NCBI GenBank assembly: GCA_002238605.1
Contig: MPMR01000033.1
Location: 1-40,041, forward strand
DNA: 40,041 nucleotides
Direction of reading: 5' to 3'
DNA from: BD2-11 clade cluster bacterium bin43
Lineage (GTDB): Bacteria > Gemmatimonadota > Gemmatimonadetes > Longimicrobiales > Gaopeijiaceae
Shown: positions 24,661 to 31,512 of the stretch, piece by piece
How positions within the stretch are numbered: position 1 is the stretch's first letter
Layout of the letters: each line of letters starts with the position of its first letter
Translations under genes and position numbers: made by a program
Notes under the pieces: model-generated
Told to the model about the DNA's origin: nothing
What the model saw: the letters and a program-made list of their open reading frames with translations, nothing else
Databases searched by the model: none

Positions 24661-25160
24661 CCGGGAGTCGGGGAAGCCGGCGACAGCCCTCCTCCGGCGA
24701 TCTCCCAGAGGTTCCAGCTGAGCATCGCCTCGTGAAGGAGCGTGTGCGGATGCCGCTTGTCGATGAAGCCTTCTCCCCAGCCGCCGTAGGTGAGTTCACC
24801 GCTTCCCAGGGTCACCCCCTCGAAGTTGAGCGTCGTGCGGAGGACAAGCCGGCGGGACGGGCTCTCCAGGTTCGCCATCAGGGCGGGCTGGGTCAGATAC
24901 CACTCGGTGCGGCGAAGCTCGCCGCCGTCCCCGTTGTCCGGGCCCCCGGTGGTGACCACAGGAAAGACCTGGCCCATCCCGACGACGTGCCAGTCGCCCA
25001 GCGGGAGCCGGAACATCCGGTGGTGCATCCGGTGTTCCGCTTCGGGCTCCATCGCGTCGTCCATCTGTTGCGCGGGCGCCTGTCGCGGGAGCAGGAACAG
25101 GAAAAAGAGAGCCGTCGCGGCGACGGCGCGGGCGGTCGCCACGCGTCGGTGCATGTGCAT
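24648..25160 (-). pseudogene. Exported protein, 3'-truncated or frameshifted
   Basis: The frame has 170 codons. A signal peptide is clear (VAATALFFLFLLPRQAPAQQ), followed by LPLGDWHVVGMGQVFPVVTT, RRTEWYLTQPALMANLESPS, TLNFEGVTLGSGELTYGGWG and FIDKRHPHTLLHEAMLSWNL. These look like the first strands of an outer-membrane barrel-like protein. The end (GGGLSPASPTPGRAR) departs from this style, and the downstream frame at 24310-24660 may hold the lost remainder. It starts 61 bp after the His-rich gene and probably shares its operon. Met- and His-rich residues just after the signal (MDDAMEPEAEHRMHHRM) hint at metal handling, which is inference. Confidence 0.55.
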
Positions 25161-25221
25161 GAGTACCTCGCCATTGGGACAAACATCCGAGAGAGACGCC
25201 CGGGACGGGCGCTACCGAGGC

Positions 25222-25590
25222 TCAGATGTCGTGGCGAGGCGGCGGCGGATCGACGCTCGATGCGATGAAGGAGGGGACCTGCTGGACGAACGGGCCGGCC
25301 TGGAAGGCGACCCCGGGGAACGATCGGATGTCAGCCGGCCGCATGGGTTCACCTGAGGTGACGGCGCAGACCAGCATCATCGCGCACTCTCCACACTCGG
25401 GATCTTCGTGCTGATGGGAGTGGGGGGATTCCCCGGGCGTGGGGTGCGAGGTTTCGTGGTGGTGGGCTATCGGGGCTTCGGCGGGTCCCTGGGTCATCGA
25501 ACCGTTCGTCGCGCAGCGGATCACGGCGACGTGGGACCACGAGAGGGCCAGGAAGGCGAGGAGGGCGAGAGGCGGTTCATGGGGCAACAT
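25222..25590 (-). CDS. Small secreted His/Cys-rich protein
   Basis: This 122-residue protein has an N-terminal hydrophobic segment (LALLAFLALSWSHVAVIRC). A His-rich stretch (HHHETSHPTPGESPHSHQHE) is followed by CGECAMMLVCAV and a hydrophobic C-terminal half. Size and layout resemble small DUF2946-type proteins that accompany copper or heavy-metal genes, but that assignment is tentative. It lies upstream of the truncated exported protein. The start codon lacks a strong ribosome-binding site. Confidence 0.5.
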   Translation of the reverse strand: MLPHEPPLALLAFLALSWSHVAVIRCATNGSMTQGPAEAPIAHHHETSHPTPGESPHSHQHEDPECGECAMMLVCAVTSGEPMRPADIRSFPGVAFQAGPFVQQVPSFIASSVDPPPPRHDI

Positions 25591-25822
25591 GCCTGTGACG
25601 GGCGGGTGGGGACAAGGGATAGTTGACAGGTCTCCGCCCTGAGTCGTTTCTTAACCGGCCCTGAGTACCTCCTAGCGCTTCACCGTCAGGCACGATTAGG
25701 GGTTCAGGGGGGTCACGGATAAGCCGAAGCCTTCGGAACTGGCACACAACCGGCGAAGAACATCGTCGACGAGGTGTGTAGGGCCGAGCGGCGCTAACAC
25801 CAAGGGGGGACGGGTTGCTGTG

Positions 25823-26617
25823 ATGTGGGAAGAGCGGAGAATCCTCATTTGGGGTAAGACATATCCCGAACTAAGCTTCACGCACCGAGAGACAGTCTGC
25901 ACCGGGGGCTGCTTCACGGACGGCTCCCCCGTTCGCATCTACCCAGTTCCCTTCCGGCTCATTGAACAGCAGAGACGCTACAGGCTCTACAATTGGATCA
26001 GGGCTCCCGTAGCACCTAGCACGAGCGACACGCGGCCGGAAAGCTACAAGATCAACCCCAACGGAATCGAAGTCTTGGCGCACCTGGATACCGCGCACGG
26101 CTGGGAAGCTCGGCGGGAGGTCATCTTCAAGGATTCCTCGTGGTACTATGAATGCCTAGGGGATCTAAAGGAGGCACAAATGCACGAGCGAACCTCGCTT
26201 GGCGTGATCCCGGTCCGCGAAGTTACCAAAGTGCAGTTGACCCACCGGTCAGAATCCGACAGGCTAGTGCATAAGGAAAAGCTCCGGGAGATCAAGTCCA
26301 CGCTCGACTTGTTCGACTCCGATCCGGCCCCGGACTTGGAGTTCTTTCCTTATCGCGTGCGCGTTTGGTGGCGGTGCAAGTCTCCCCTGTGCCCGGGACA
26401 CAGCTCTCACATTTACGACTGGGGTCTCGGTGAGCTTGGAAGACGCGTCGGCGAGCGGACCATGCTCGCGAAAATGGAAGAGATTTCAAACCTCGACACA
26501 TACGACTTGCACTTCTTCGCAGGCAACCTCAAGGCCCACCCCCACATCTTCATCGTCGTCGGAGTCTGGTATCCAAAAAAGAAGCACATGCAGCAATCGT
26601 CCATGTTCACACCCTAG
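25823..26617 (+). CDS. Conserved uncharacterised protein with a CxxxxC-PGH motif
   Basis: This soluble protein has 264 residues. The N-terminus (ILIWGKTYPELSFTHRETVC, TGGCFTDGSPVRIYPVPFRL) and the central VWWRCKSPLCPGHSSHIYDW, a possible zinc site (Cys-x4-Cys-P-G-H), look conserved and recall a family of accessory-genome proteins of unknown function. I cannot name it. ATG at 25823 and GTG at 25820 are adjacent; a GGGGGGA run lies 13-19 bases upstream. GC content is lower than in the host-like genes to the left, and it abuts IS debris, which suggests acquisition. An IS3 end begins 42 bp after its stop. Confidence 0.6.
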   Translation: MWEERRILIWGKTYPELSFTHRETVCTGGCFTDGSPVRIYPVPFRLIEQQRRYRLYNWIRAPVAPSTSDTRPESYKINPNGIEVLAHLDTAHGWEARREVIFKDSSWYYECLGDLKEAQMHERTSLGVIPVREVTKVQLTHRSESDRLVHKEKLREIKSTLDLFDSDPAPDLEFFPYRVRVWWRCKSPLCPGHSSHIYDWGLGELGRRVGERTMLAKMEEISNLDTYDLHFFAGNLKAHPHIFIVVGVWYPKKKHMQQSSMFTP

Positions 26618-26658
26618 CGCGCGTGAGGTGAGGAGCCCCGGTTTTCTCAAGGTGAACA

Positions 26659-27165
26659 AGTGAAGTGACCCCCCAAAGTTGGACACCTGACCTCTGAGTG
26701 TGTTGTGCTGTTCAGCCCTCGCGGTAGAGTTCCTGACTGATTGCCAAGGGTGGCCGGTCTCCGAGGGAGGAGTGACGGCGCACCCGATTGAAAATACCTG
26801 ATCCGATCTCGGACGACTGCGTTGAGTTCCTCCGGTGATTCGGCGTCGAGGAGCAGAGAACGGTTCTCCACCTTGAAGCGACCGAAGAAGCTCTCCATCT
26901 CGGGGTTGTCTCCGGGCCCGCGAAGGGCGTAGGAGAGCCGCGCGCCCGCCGAGAGCAGCTGGCCGGTCCACGGGTACCCGGGCGGTAAGCGCGAGTTCGG
27001 AGTTCGCCCGTTTCCCGACCGCGAAGCCGGCAACGTACTTCGTCCTGTGATCGAGGAGCGGGATCAGCCATGCCTTCCGGGCGCCGCCAGCGAAGCGGAG
27101 TTCAGTGAAGTCCGTGTAGAAGCTCTCGAGCGGTCCGATCTCCGCCTTGCTACGTGTCGACAACA
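26659..27165 (-). mobile_element. IS3-family remnant, copy A
   Basis: The terminal sequence AGTGAAGTGACCCCC at 26659, followed by AAAGTTGGACACCTGACC, recurs at 39913 with about 90% identity over the next 120 bp. This is the typical outer end of an IS3-type element (TGACCCCC..AGTTGGACACC). The right side stops near 27165, where an IS21 istB fragment begins, so most of the element is lost. Confidence 0.8.
26712..27160 (-). pseudogene. IS3-family transposase (OrfB/rve), frameshifted C-terminal part
   Basis: Recognisable pieces lie in three frames: FYTDFTELRFAGGARKAWLI and LLDHRTKYVAGFAVGKR (first catalytic Asp of the DDE fold), then ALRGPGDNPEMESFFGRFK and VENRSLLLDAESPEELNAVV (catalytic Glu region), then RVRRHSSLGDRPPLAISQ. 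A shift occurs in an A-run near 26789-26792, where RYFNRVRRH is split. The segment carrying the second Asp is missing. The gene is dead. Confidence 0.85.
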
Positions 27166-27171
27166 GGTTTG

Positions 27172-27402
27172 CACGCGGGCCCGCGGTGCTCTTCTTCCAA
27201 CTCGTCAACCGACGCTACGGCCACGCCTCCACGGTGCTGACGTCGAACAAGGGCTTCGAGGAGTGGGGCAGGATCCTCGGCGACGAGGTCATGGCCGCCG
27301 CGCTCCTGGACCGACTGCTCCATCGGCGCCACATCGTCAACATCCGGGGCAACAGCTACCGGATGCGCCGTCACGCCGAGCTCTCCAAAGCCATCCACCC
27401 GA
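27172..27402 (+). pseudogene. IstB (IS21 helper ATPase), C-terminal fragment
   Basis: The translation VLFFQLVNRRYGHASTVLTS, NKGFEEWGRILGDEVMAAAL, LDRLLHRRHIVNIRGNSYRM is the end of an IS21 IstB ATPase. The Walker A part and istA are absent. It joins the IS3 remnant at about 27165-27172 on opposite strands, which indicates successive insertions or deletions. The frame runs on without a stop toward the transposon. Confidence 0.8.
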
Positions 27403-27469
27403 TGGGAGGCCGAACAAATAGCGGACTCATTGCCGGGAAGGCCACGCCGTGGAAGGCCCTCCGGCACAT

Positions 27470-27520
27470 GGGAAGCTGCCCCGCTCCGGTCGCTACGCTC
27501 TCTCCGCAGGGCAGCTTCCC
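27470..27520. repeat. 12-bp inverted repeat at the transposon target
   Basis: GGGAAGCTGCCC (27470-27481) and GGGCAGCTTCCC (27509-27520) are perfect inverted copies with a 27-bp loop. The 8-bp target duplicated by the IS1595 transposon (27515-27522) overlaps the right arm. Confidence 0.85.
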
Positions 27521-27522
27521 AA

Positions 27523-27552
27523 GGAGATTACATCGAATCGTAACCAAATCCA
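27523..27552 (+). repeat. Left terminal inverted repeat of the IS1595 transposon
   Basis: It is identical over 30 bases to the reverse complement of 32542-32571. The outer end is GGAGATTAC and the inner end ACCAAATCCA. The 8-bp target copy CTTCCCAA lies directly outside it. Confidence 0.95.
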
Positions 27553-27594
27553 GGCGTCAAAACGATGAGGGATTATACCCGGTGAGCTCACAAA

Positions 27595-27903
27595 CTACAG
27601 CTTACCCCTGTTGAATTCATCCAGGAGAGCCTCGGTCTGCACGTTCGTCAGCCGGGGAACAAACCGCACCGTCGATTCATACTTTGTCGGCCGCCTGAAG
27701 CTCGGCCTAGTAGCCAAGCCGAGCTTCAGGAGTTCCCCGTCAATGAACCTCTCGACAAGGTAGCGACGCCTCTTGAAGCCGAACAGGAGGAGAAGCTGTC
27801 TCACCGTGATCCCGATGTCTTCCCCGCCGTCCCGAACGAGTTCGGCGATCTCCCGCAGCTTCTCGTGGTCGATCTGCCCTTCATCAGGTGCGACGAGCAT
27901 CAT
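27595..27903 (-). CDS. Transposon cargo: small helical protein, unknown
   Basis: This 102-residue protein is the last gene of the six-gene minus-strand operon in the transposon. It looks all-helical, with a possible winged-helix core (LREIAELVRDGGEDIGITVR, QLLLLFGFKRRRYLVERFID), so DNA or RNA binding is possible but unproven. The start overlaps the end of the preceding 59-residue gene by 20 bp, in a different frame. No known family recognised. Confidence 0.65.
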   Translation of the reverse strand: MMLVAPDEGQIDHEKLREIAELVRDGGEDIGITVRQLLLLFGFKRRRYLVERFIDGELLKLGLATRPSFRRPTKYESTVRFVPRLTNVQTEALLDEFNRGKL

Positions 27904-28063
27904 GCCTCTTCTGCGCGAACCGCCAGTCTTCCCGCTTCCGTGGCGGTGTATTCAGGAACGCCTTCATGATGTTCTCGGGCGTGTCGGGGATCGGTTCCGG
28001 TAGAGGGTGCTCCACCGGACGACCTCTCTTCCGCTGTCTATCGCGCTTGCGCTTCTTGCTCAT
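27884..28063 (-). CDS. Transposon cargo: 59-residue basic protein
   Basis: The start codon overlaps the stop of the upstream gene in ATGA (28060-28063), a sign of translational coupling. The product opens with a very basic segment (MSKKRKRDRQRKRGRP), continues HPLPEPIPDTPENIMKAFLN, and ends with PPRKREDWRFAQKRHD. It could bind nucleic acid or an acidic partner. It is too short for most gene finders. Confidence 0.6.
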   Translation of the reverse strand: MSKKRKRDRQRKRGRPVEHPLPEPIPDTPENIMKAFLNTPPRKREDWRFAQKRHDARRT

Positions 28064-28482
28064 TTGGGTCTTGCCCCTTTGCTGGGTGATTCAGTTTCAC
28101 CAGCAACTTCTTCTGGTGTCAGTTCGCGCGGAACACCGGGAACGGTGTGGGGCGGGACACGATAGTCGAAGTATTCCTGCATCGTCGTCCAAAGCTTGCC
28201 TTGGCCCTTCTTCAGGTATCGGGATATGCGTCTACATAGATCAGCCTGTTTGCGGTGCGATTCGGCCTGTTCCCGGTGAAACCGAGTGTGTCCTTCGTGT
28301 CGTGCTCCACCCTGATGTTCGTAAAACGTGGCTTGGTCCTCGTGAGAAACAGCCTGTTGCTCGTGCAATCCCCTTTTTCGTTCGTGGAACCCAGCTAGCC
28401 CCTCGCACCAGATAGCCTGCGACTTCGCATATTGTGCTAGCGTAACGGTCAGTTGTCGAACATCCCATTCTGGTTGGCTCAT
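28060..28482 (-). CDS. Transposon cargo: heptad-repeat (His/Gln/Glu) coiled-coil protein
   Basis: This 140-residue protein has residues about 32-80 made of seven-residue units such as GFHERKR, GLHEQQA, VSHEDQA, TFYEHQG, TRFHREQ and AESHRKQ, encoded by degenerate 21-bp tandem repeats. A His followed by an acidic or basic residue recurs at the same heptad position, which should give a polar coiled coil, possibly multimeric or metal-sensitive. Before it lies a short helix (VRQLTVTLAQYAKSQAIW); after it come a basic helix and a Pro-rich tail. GGGAG lies upstream of the ATG. It is the fourth gene of the operon. No known family recognised. Confidence 0.65.
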   Translation of the reverse strand: MSQPEWDVRQLTVTLAQYAKSQAIWCEGLAGFHERKRGLHEQQAVSHEDQATFYEHQGGARHEGHTRFHREQAESHRKQADLCRRISRYLKKGQGKLWTTMQEYFDYRVPPHTVPGVPRELTPEEVAGETESPSKGARPK

Positions 28483-28529
28483 GGGCTTATAAGTCTCCCG
28501 CCGAAGCGTTGTTGCGGAGCCAGCGGATA

Positions 28530-28700
28530 TCAGCCTTCAGGCTGGTCAACCCGACGGTCGACATCGGCAAGTCTCGTGTCGATCACCGCGATGTCGGTGC
28601 GCACCTTGCCGATCTCCGATGCGACCAACCATGCGGCCCCGCCTACGGCCAACACGACCGTCAGGGTTAGGCCGATGGCCCACTTGATCGCTTCGTTCAT
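28530..28700 (-). CDS. Transposon cargo: 56-residue membrane-anchored coiled-coil protein
   Basis: An N-terminal membrane helix (AIKWAIGLTLTVVLAVGGAA) is followed by an amphipathic heptad segment (EIGKVRTDIAVIDTRLADVD). TTGGAGAC lies about eight bases before the ATG. The layout is the same as in the 81-residue protein encoded next to it, so the two may pair through their coils. Confidence 0.6.
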   Translation of the reverse strand: MNEAIKWAIGLTLTVVLAVGGAAWLVASEIGKVRTDIAVIDTRLADVDRRVDQPEG

Positions 28701-28723
28701 GGGCTGTCTCCAAGGTTTGAGTT

Positions 28724-28969
28724 CTAGGATCCGGCGATCAGGTCCCGGCCTTTGAGTTCGCCGCGAAGCTCCGAGACCTCGCGGGCAAGCTCGATGATCG
28801 CTCTCAAGTTCGTCTCAACATCCGCCTCAACGCGGGCGATGTCGGCACCGAGAGCCTCCTCAACGCGGGCGATGTCGCCCCGAAGCACGGTGAAGCCCCA
28901 CCCATAGAGCCCAGCCATCGCAACCAGCATGATGATGAACTGGCCCCACTCCTTCATCCAAGTGCTCAT
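28724..28969 (-). CDS. Transposon cargo: 81-residue membrane-anchored coiled-coil protein
   Basis: A single membrane segment (WGQFIIMLVAMAGLYGWGFT) is followed by a long coil containing a 14-residue duplication (DIARVEEALGA then DIARVEADVET), visible also at DNA level as two CAACGCGGGCGATGTCG copies. It starts 13 bp after the stop of the 200-residue gene, with AAGGG upstream. The predicted topology places the coil on one side of the membrane. No family recognised. Confidence 0.65.
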   Translation of the reverse strand: MSTWMKEWGQFIIMLVAMAGLYGWGFTVLRGDIARVEEALGADIARVEADVETNLRAIIELAREVSELRGELKGRDLIAGS

Positions 28970-28982
28970 CCCCTTACCCTTT

Positions 28983-29585
28983 TTACCCTTTTTTCGGTGG
29001 TGGAGGTGGTGGGCTTTTCATGGGAACGCCACCAGATCTGTCTGGAGTGGGAGAGGGTGGGGTGTGGATAGGTGGCCGACGAGGAGGCCGTTCTTGGCTC
29101 AACAGCTTTTCGTAGAAGGATTGAGCCTCGATCTCGGCTTTGTCTCGGAGGCTGGTGTCGAGAGTTTCAACAGGAATCTCGGAGAACCGGCTTACCTTCT
29201 GAAAAGATTCACACTCAGCAGGCACCCGATACTCTCCTTGGGTTTCCCACAGAAGGCGCATCGAATCAAACTCTTGGTTGGTTCCCATAACGGCTAACCG
29301 GGCATCGGCGATCCGGTCTGGCAACCTAAGCACGTCACGCAACGTTATGACGGATGCCGCCGCGACAACGAGACCGGCAGACGCAACCACAGGTACAACT
29401 GACGACGCAAGCGAAGTCAGCGCCCCAGCGAGTGCCAGCGTCCAAGCCAACAGCACGAGGCGGTTGTTGTTCCGTCGGAGCCTGTCGGAGATGGTCATGA
29501 GGTATCGGCGGTTCAGATCCGCTTCAAACATCGCCTTCCATACGAGGTCACTCGGAGGATGGGCGGTAGTGATGAGATCAGGCAT
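28983..29585 (-). CDS. Transposon cargo: two-helix membrane protein with Pro-rich tail
   Basis: This 200-residue protein is the first gene of the operon. A soluble N-terminal helix (FEADLNRRYLMTISDRLRRN) leads into two close membrane segments (LVLLAWTLALAGALTSLASS and VVPVVASAGLVVAAASV). A cytoplasmic helical region (LPDRIADARLAVMGTNQEFD) and a Pro-rich C-terminus (PPRRPPIHTPPSPTPDRS, ending PPPPPPKKG) follow. The two-helix bundle flanked by helices is loosely like SLATT-type effector domains of nucleotide-signalled defence systems, but no nucleotide synthase is present and the similarity is only of layout. GGAG lies seven bases before the ATG. Confidence 0.65.
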   Translation of the reverse strand: MPDLITTAHPPSDLVWKAMFEADLNRRYLMTISDRLRRNNNRLVLLAWTLALAGALTSLASSVVPVVASAGLVVAAASVITLRDVLRLPDRIADARLAVMGTNQEFDSMRLLWETQGEYRVPAECESFQKVSRFSEIPVETLDTSLRDKAEIEAQSFYEKLLSQERPPRRPPIHTPPSPTPDRSGGVPMKSPPPPPPKKG

Positions 29586-29911
29586 CGCTTATCTCCGTGT
29601 TCGAGGGTAACCCCAAGGTAACCCCGTTGCGCTGCGCTACGCTACGCGCGTAGGCGCCGAGGAGTTCGTCACCTACGGCGCTTGCGTGACCCGTTCCAGG
29701 AGGCTTAGGCTTCTCCCGTTGTACGGCCACCACAGCAGAGAGCCAAGTCGGGCTCCCTGCTGAATACAAGAGCCCGCTACACGAGCAAAGGGTAGCTCCC
29801 CGCGCTCAGGGCGAACAGGCAGGACTCCTTGCGGGAATCTCTCTGCGTGGTGGCCAATGGCCCGGCACCCGTATGCCCGGGCCAAGCGTCACGCTGGAGG
29901 GAGGCAGTACC

Positions 29912-29983
29912 ATGACGACGACGCCCACCACCGACCTGCCAAGGGTCGTTCTCCGATGTACCCCAGCCGAGGTCGCTCGCTAA
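29912..29983 (+). CDS. Possible 23-residue leader peptide or mini-gene
   Basis: ATG at 29912 is preceded by GGAGGGAGG ending seven bases before it, one of the strongest ribosome-binding sites in the window. The product is MTTTPTTDLPRVVLRCTPAE followed by VAR and a TAA stop. A hairpin with a short T-rich tail (30074-30093) follows, so attenuation of the lipoprotein gene is conceivable. There is no independent support. Confidence 0.35.
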   Translation: MTTTPTTDLPRVVLRCTPAEVAR

Positions 29984-30073
29984 CGCAGGCCTGCGACCTA
30001 GCCGATCCCGGCACGATCCCAAGCCCACACAAATCGTCCTGAGCACCACGCAGTTCGACCTCTCGCGAGGTTG

Positions 30074-30093
30074 GGGGGCGTAGGTGCCCCCTT
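30074..30093 (+). terminator. Terminator- or attenuator-like hairpin
   Basis: GGGGGC (30074-30079), loop GTAGGT, GCCCCC (30086-30091), then TTCTCGTT. The short T-tail makes termination uncertain. It lies 75 bp upstream of the lipoprotein gene. Confidence 0.35.
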
Positions 30094-30165
30094 CTCGTTC
30101 ATCGAAGGGATGACCGGAGCCACCTGATGGCTCGCGGGTGATCCCGTTGTACCGGGAGACTGCCC

Positions 30166-30870
30166 ATGCGTGGTGTGCCTTACCCCGTCGTAGCAATCAT
30201 CGCTCTCTGCATGTCCCTGTCCGCCTGTGACATCCTCTCTCCGCCGGATGGTGAGCTCGTGCTGATGGTCACCACCGGCCGCTTCGACATCCTCGCCGAT
30301 ACCGTCAGGATCCAGCCCGGCCAGCAACTCCGCCTCCACCGCTATCAGATCGGCATGAGCCGGTGGCAGCGGCAGGACAAGAGTCAGCCGCCGATCGAGG
30401 TCGACGAGAACGGCGTCGTCTTCGCTCACTACTACGAGCGCTGGCCCGACATCTTCGTGTGTGTCCGCGGCGAGCCGGATCCGCGCGACATGTACCTCTG
30501 GGGCGATCCCACGCCATGCGACCACCACGTCTCCGCGATCGAGGACCCGATCATGCTGCTCACATCCGAGCTGCGCGAGGTCGCGAAGCAGATCATGCCG
30601 TGCGCGGAGGAGATCAATCCCGAGAACTCCCTCCATCAGGGCGCGTTCCGCGAGTGCGCGACCGCGACCTACAAGCGCGTCGAGATGGGTCCGGGGCTCA
30701 TCTCACGGGGGGCGACGCCGGAATGTACGGAGGTTGGATGCCTGCGGGTGGAGCCGGGCTTTTGCGGGTGGACGTGGGCGGGCGTAGTGAAGTTGGACGG
30801 GTACAAGCAGCGGTGGCCGGATCCGCCGTTCGCCGGCCAGGATCGCATCGAGGTCGAGGTCGGATGTTGA
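30166..30870 (+). CDS. Transposon cargo: lipoprotein, unknown
   Basis: This 234-residue exported lipoprotein has a lipobox in IIALCMSLSACD. The mature part has a beta-rich first half (GELVLMVTTGRFDILADTVR, IQPGQQLRLHRYQIGMSRWQ) and many paired cysteines later (IFVCVRGEPD, DPTPCDHHV, KQIMPCAEE, FRECATATY, TPECTEVGCLRVEPGFCGW). These suggest a disulfide-stabilised domain outside the cytoplasm. CGGGAGA lies upstream of the ATG. The stop overlaps the start region of the next gene. No family recognised; exported cargo on an IS1595 element is unusual. Confidence 0.7.
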   Translation: MRGVPYPVVAIIALCMSLSACDILSPPDGELVLMVTTGRFDILADTVRIQPGQQLRLHRYQIGMSRWQRQDKSQPPIEVDENGVVFAHYYERWPDIFVCVRGEPDPRDMYLWGDPTPCDHHVSAIEDPIMLLTSELREVAKQIMPCAEEINPENSLHQGAFRECATATYKRVEMGPGLISRGATPECTEVGCLRVEPGFCGWTWAGVVKLDGYKQRWPDPPFAGQDRIEVEVGC

Positions 30871-31157
30871 TGGCGATTCCGGTGGACTGGCGATTGGTGG
30901 TGTGGGAAACCGCAGCCGTCATGGGAACCATGATCGGCGTTTCGAGCCTTGTGGTCGTGCCCATCGTCTTCCTGGAAGATGCGTTCGGAACCCTAGCCGG
31001 CCTCCTGTGGCCAGCAATGCTGATAGCTGGCGGGTTCGCCTACGCCTACGCTCGGGAGCGCGGGAAACGCGAGATCGTACAGGATCGTGTGCGAGAACTT
31101 GAGCGACAGCTAGAACTAGCTGATCGACCAGTAGCGACCCGAGAAGTGGGCCGCTAA
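30864..31157 (+). CDS. Transposon cargo: two-helix membrane protein with C-terminal coil
   Basis: This 97-residue protein starts at ATG 30864 (or 30870), overlapping the lipoprotein stop, with GAGG upstream. Two membrane segments (about 22-43 and 49-66; MIGVSSLVVVPIVFLEDAFG and LLWPAMLIAGGFAYAYA) are followed by a charged coil (REIVQDRVRELERQLELADR). Coupling to the lipoprotein suggests an envelope complex. No family recognised. Confidence 0.65.
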   Translation: MLMAIPVDWRLVVWETAAVMGTMIGVSSLVVVPIVFLEDAFGTLAGLLWPAMLIAGGFAYAYARERGKREIVQDRVRELERQLELADRPVATREVGR

Positions 31158-31176
31158 GCTCCGGGGGACAAGCGAA

Positions 31177-31209
31177 GGCCCGTGACGGGGTGCGATCCCG
31201 TCACGGGCC
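31177..31209 (+). promoter_or_regulatory. Perfect 13-bp hairpin before a small cargo gene
   Basis: GGCCCGTGACGGG (31177-31189), loop GTGCGAT, CCCGTCACGGGCC (31197-31209). It is followed not by a T-run but, 23 bp later, by AGGAGG and the ATG at 31244. It may be a terminator for the lipoprotein cluster, an RNA-stability element or a translation control site. Confidence 0.7.
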
Positions 31210-31243
31210 GAACATCACCCCCTTCTGCACAGGAGGCGATGCC

Positions 31244-31420
31244 ATGAGCATCAGGAAGTTGATCCGCGATCTTCGGACGGAGGAAGACCCAGCGCGGCGC
31301 GAAGAGCTTTGTAATCAACTTGCAGATCAGTATCAGTTGACCCTAGCACTGCGATTTCAGCAGCAGAAAGAACTTGAATCCTATCGAGCCCGGATCGAAG
31401 CTCTCGAAGCTCTTTCTTGA
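31244..31420 (+). CDS. Transposon cargo: 58-residue helical protein
   Basis: The product (MSIRKLIRDLRTEEDPARRE, then EELCNQLADQYQLTLALRFQ, then QQKELESYRARIEALEAL) is predicted to be a single coiled-coil-like helix bundle. AGGAGG lies seven bases before the ATG, an ideal ribosome-binding site. A 75-codon frame on the other strand (31251-31478) overlaps almost entirely. I prefer the plus strand because of the ribosome-binding site. Confidence 0.5.
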   Translation: MSIRKLIRDLRTEEDPARREELCNQLADQYQLTLALRFQQQKELESYRARIEALEALS

Positions 31421-31512
31421 GGTAAGCCCGAACATCGTCGGGGACTTGGCTGAAATCCGGGGTGTCCATGGGTTCCAAACTAGCCCTGCCGCGTCAAGCA
31501 GACAATCGCCCA

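Larger units (their letters stand above)
29586..30165. other. Structured divergent intergenic region of the transposon
   Basis: This 580-bp gap lies between the two cargo clusters and presumably holds both promoters. It contains several hairpins: GAGCC/GGCTC near 29740-29756, TGGCCCGG/CCGGGCCA near 29864-29892, and GGGGGC/GCCCCC at 30074-30091. A 23-codon frame at 29912-29983 has a strong ribosome-binding site. It may also encode a structured RNA, but I recognise no RNA family. Confidence 0.5.

Noticed and set aside
28983-29585. Firm assignment of the 200-residue cargo protein as a SLATT effector
   Set aside because: Only the two-helix layout is similar; there is no diagnostic motif and no nucleotide cyclase gene.
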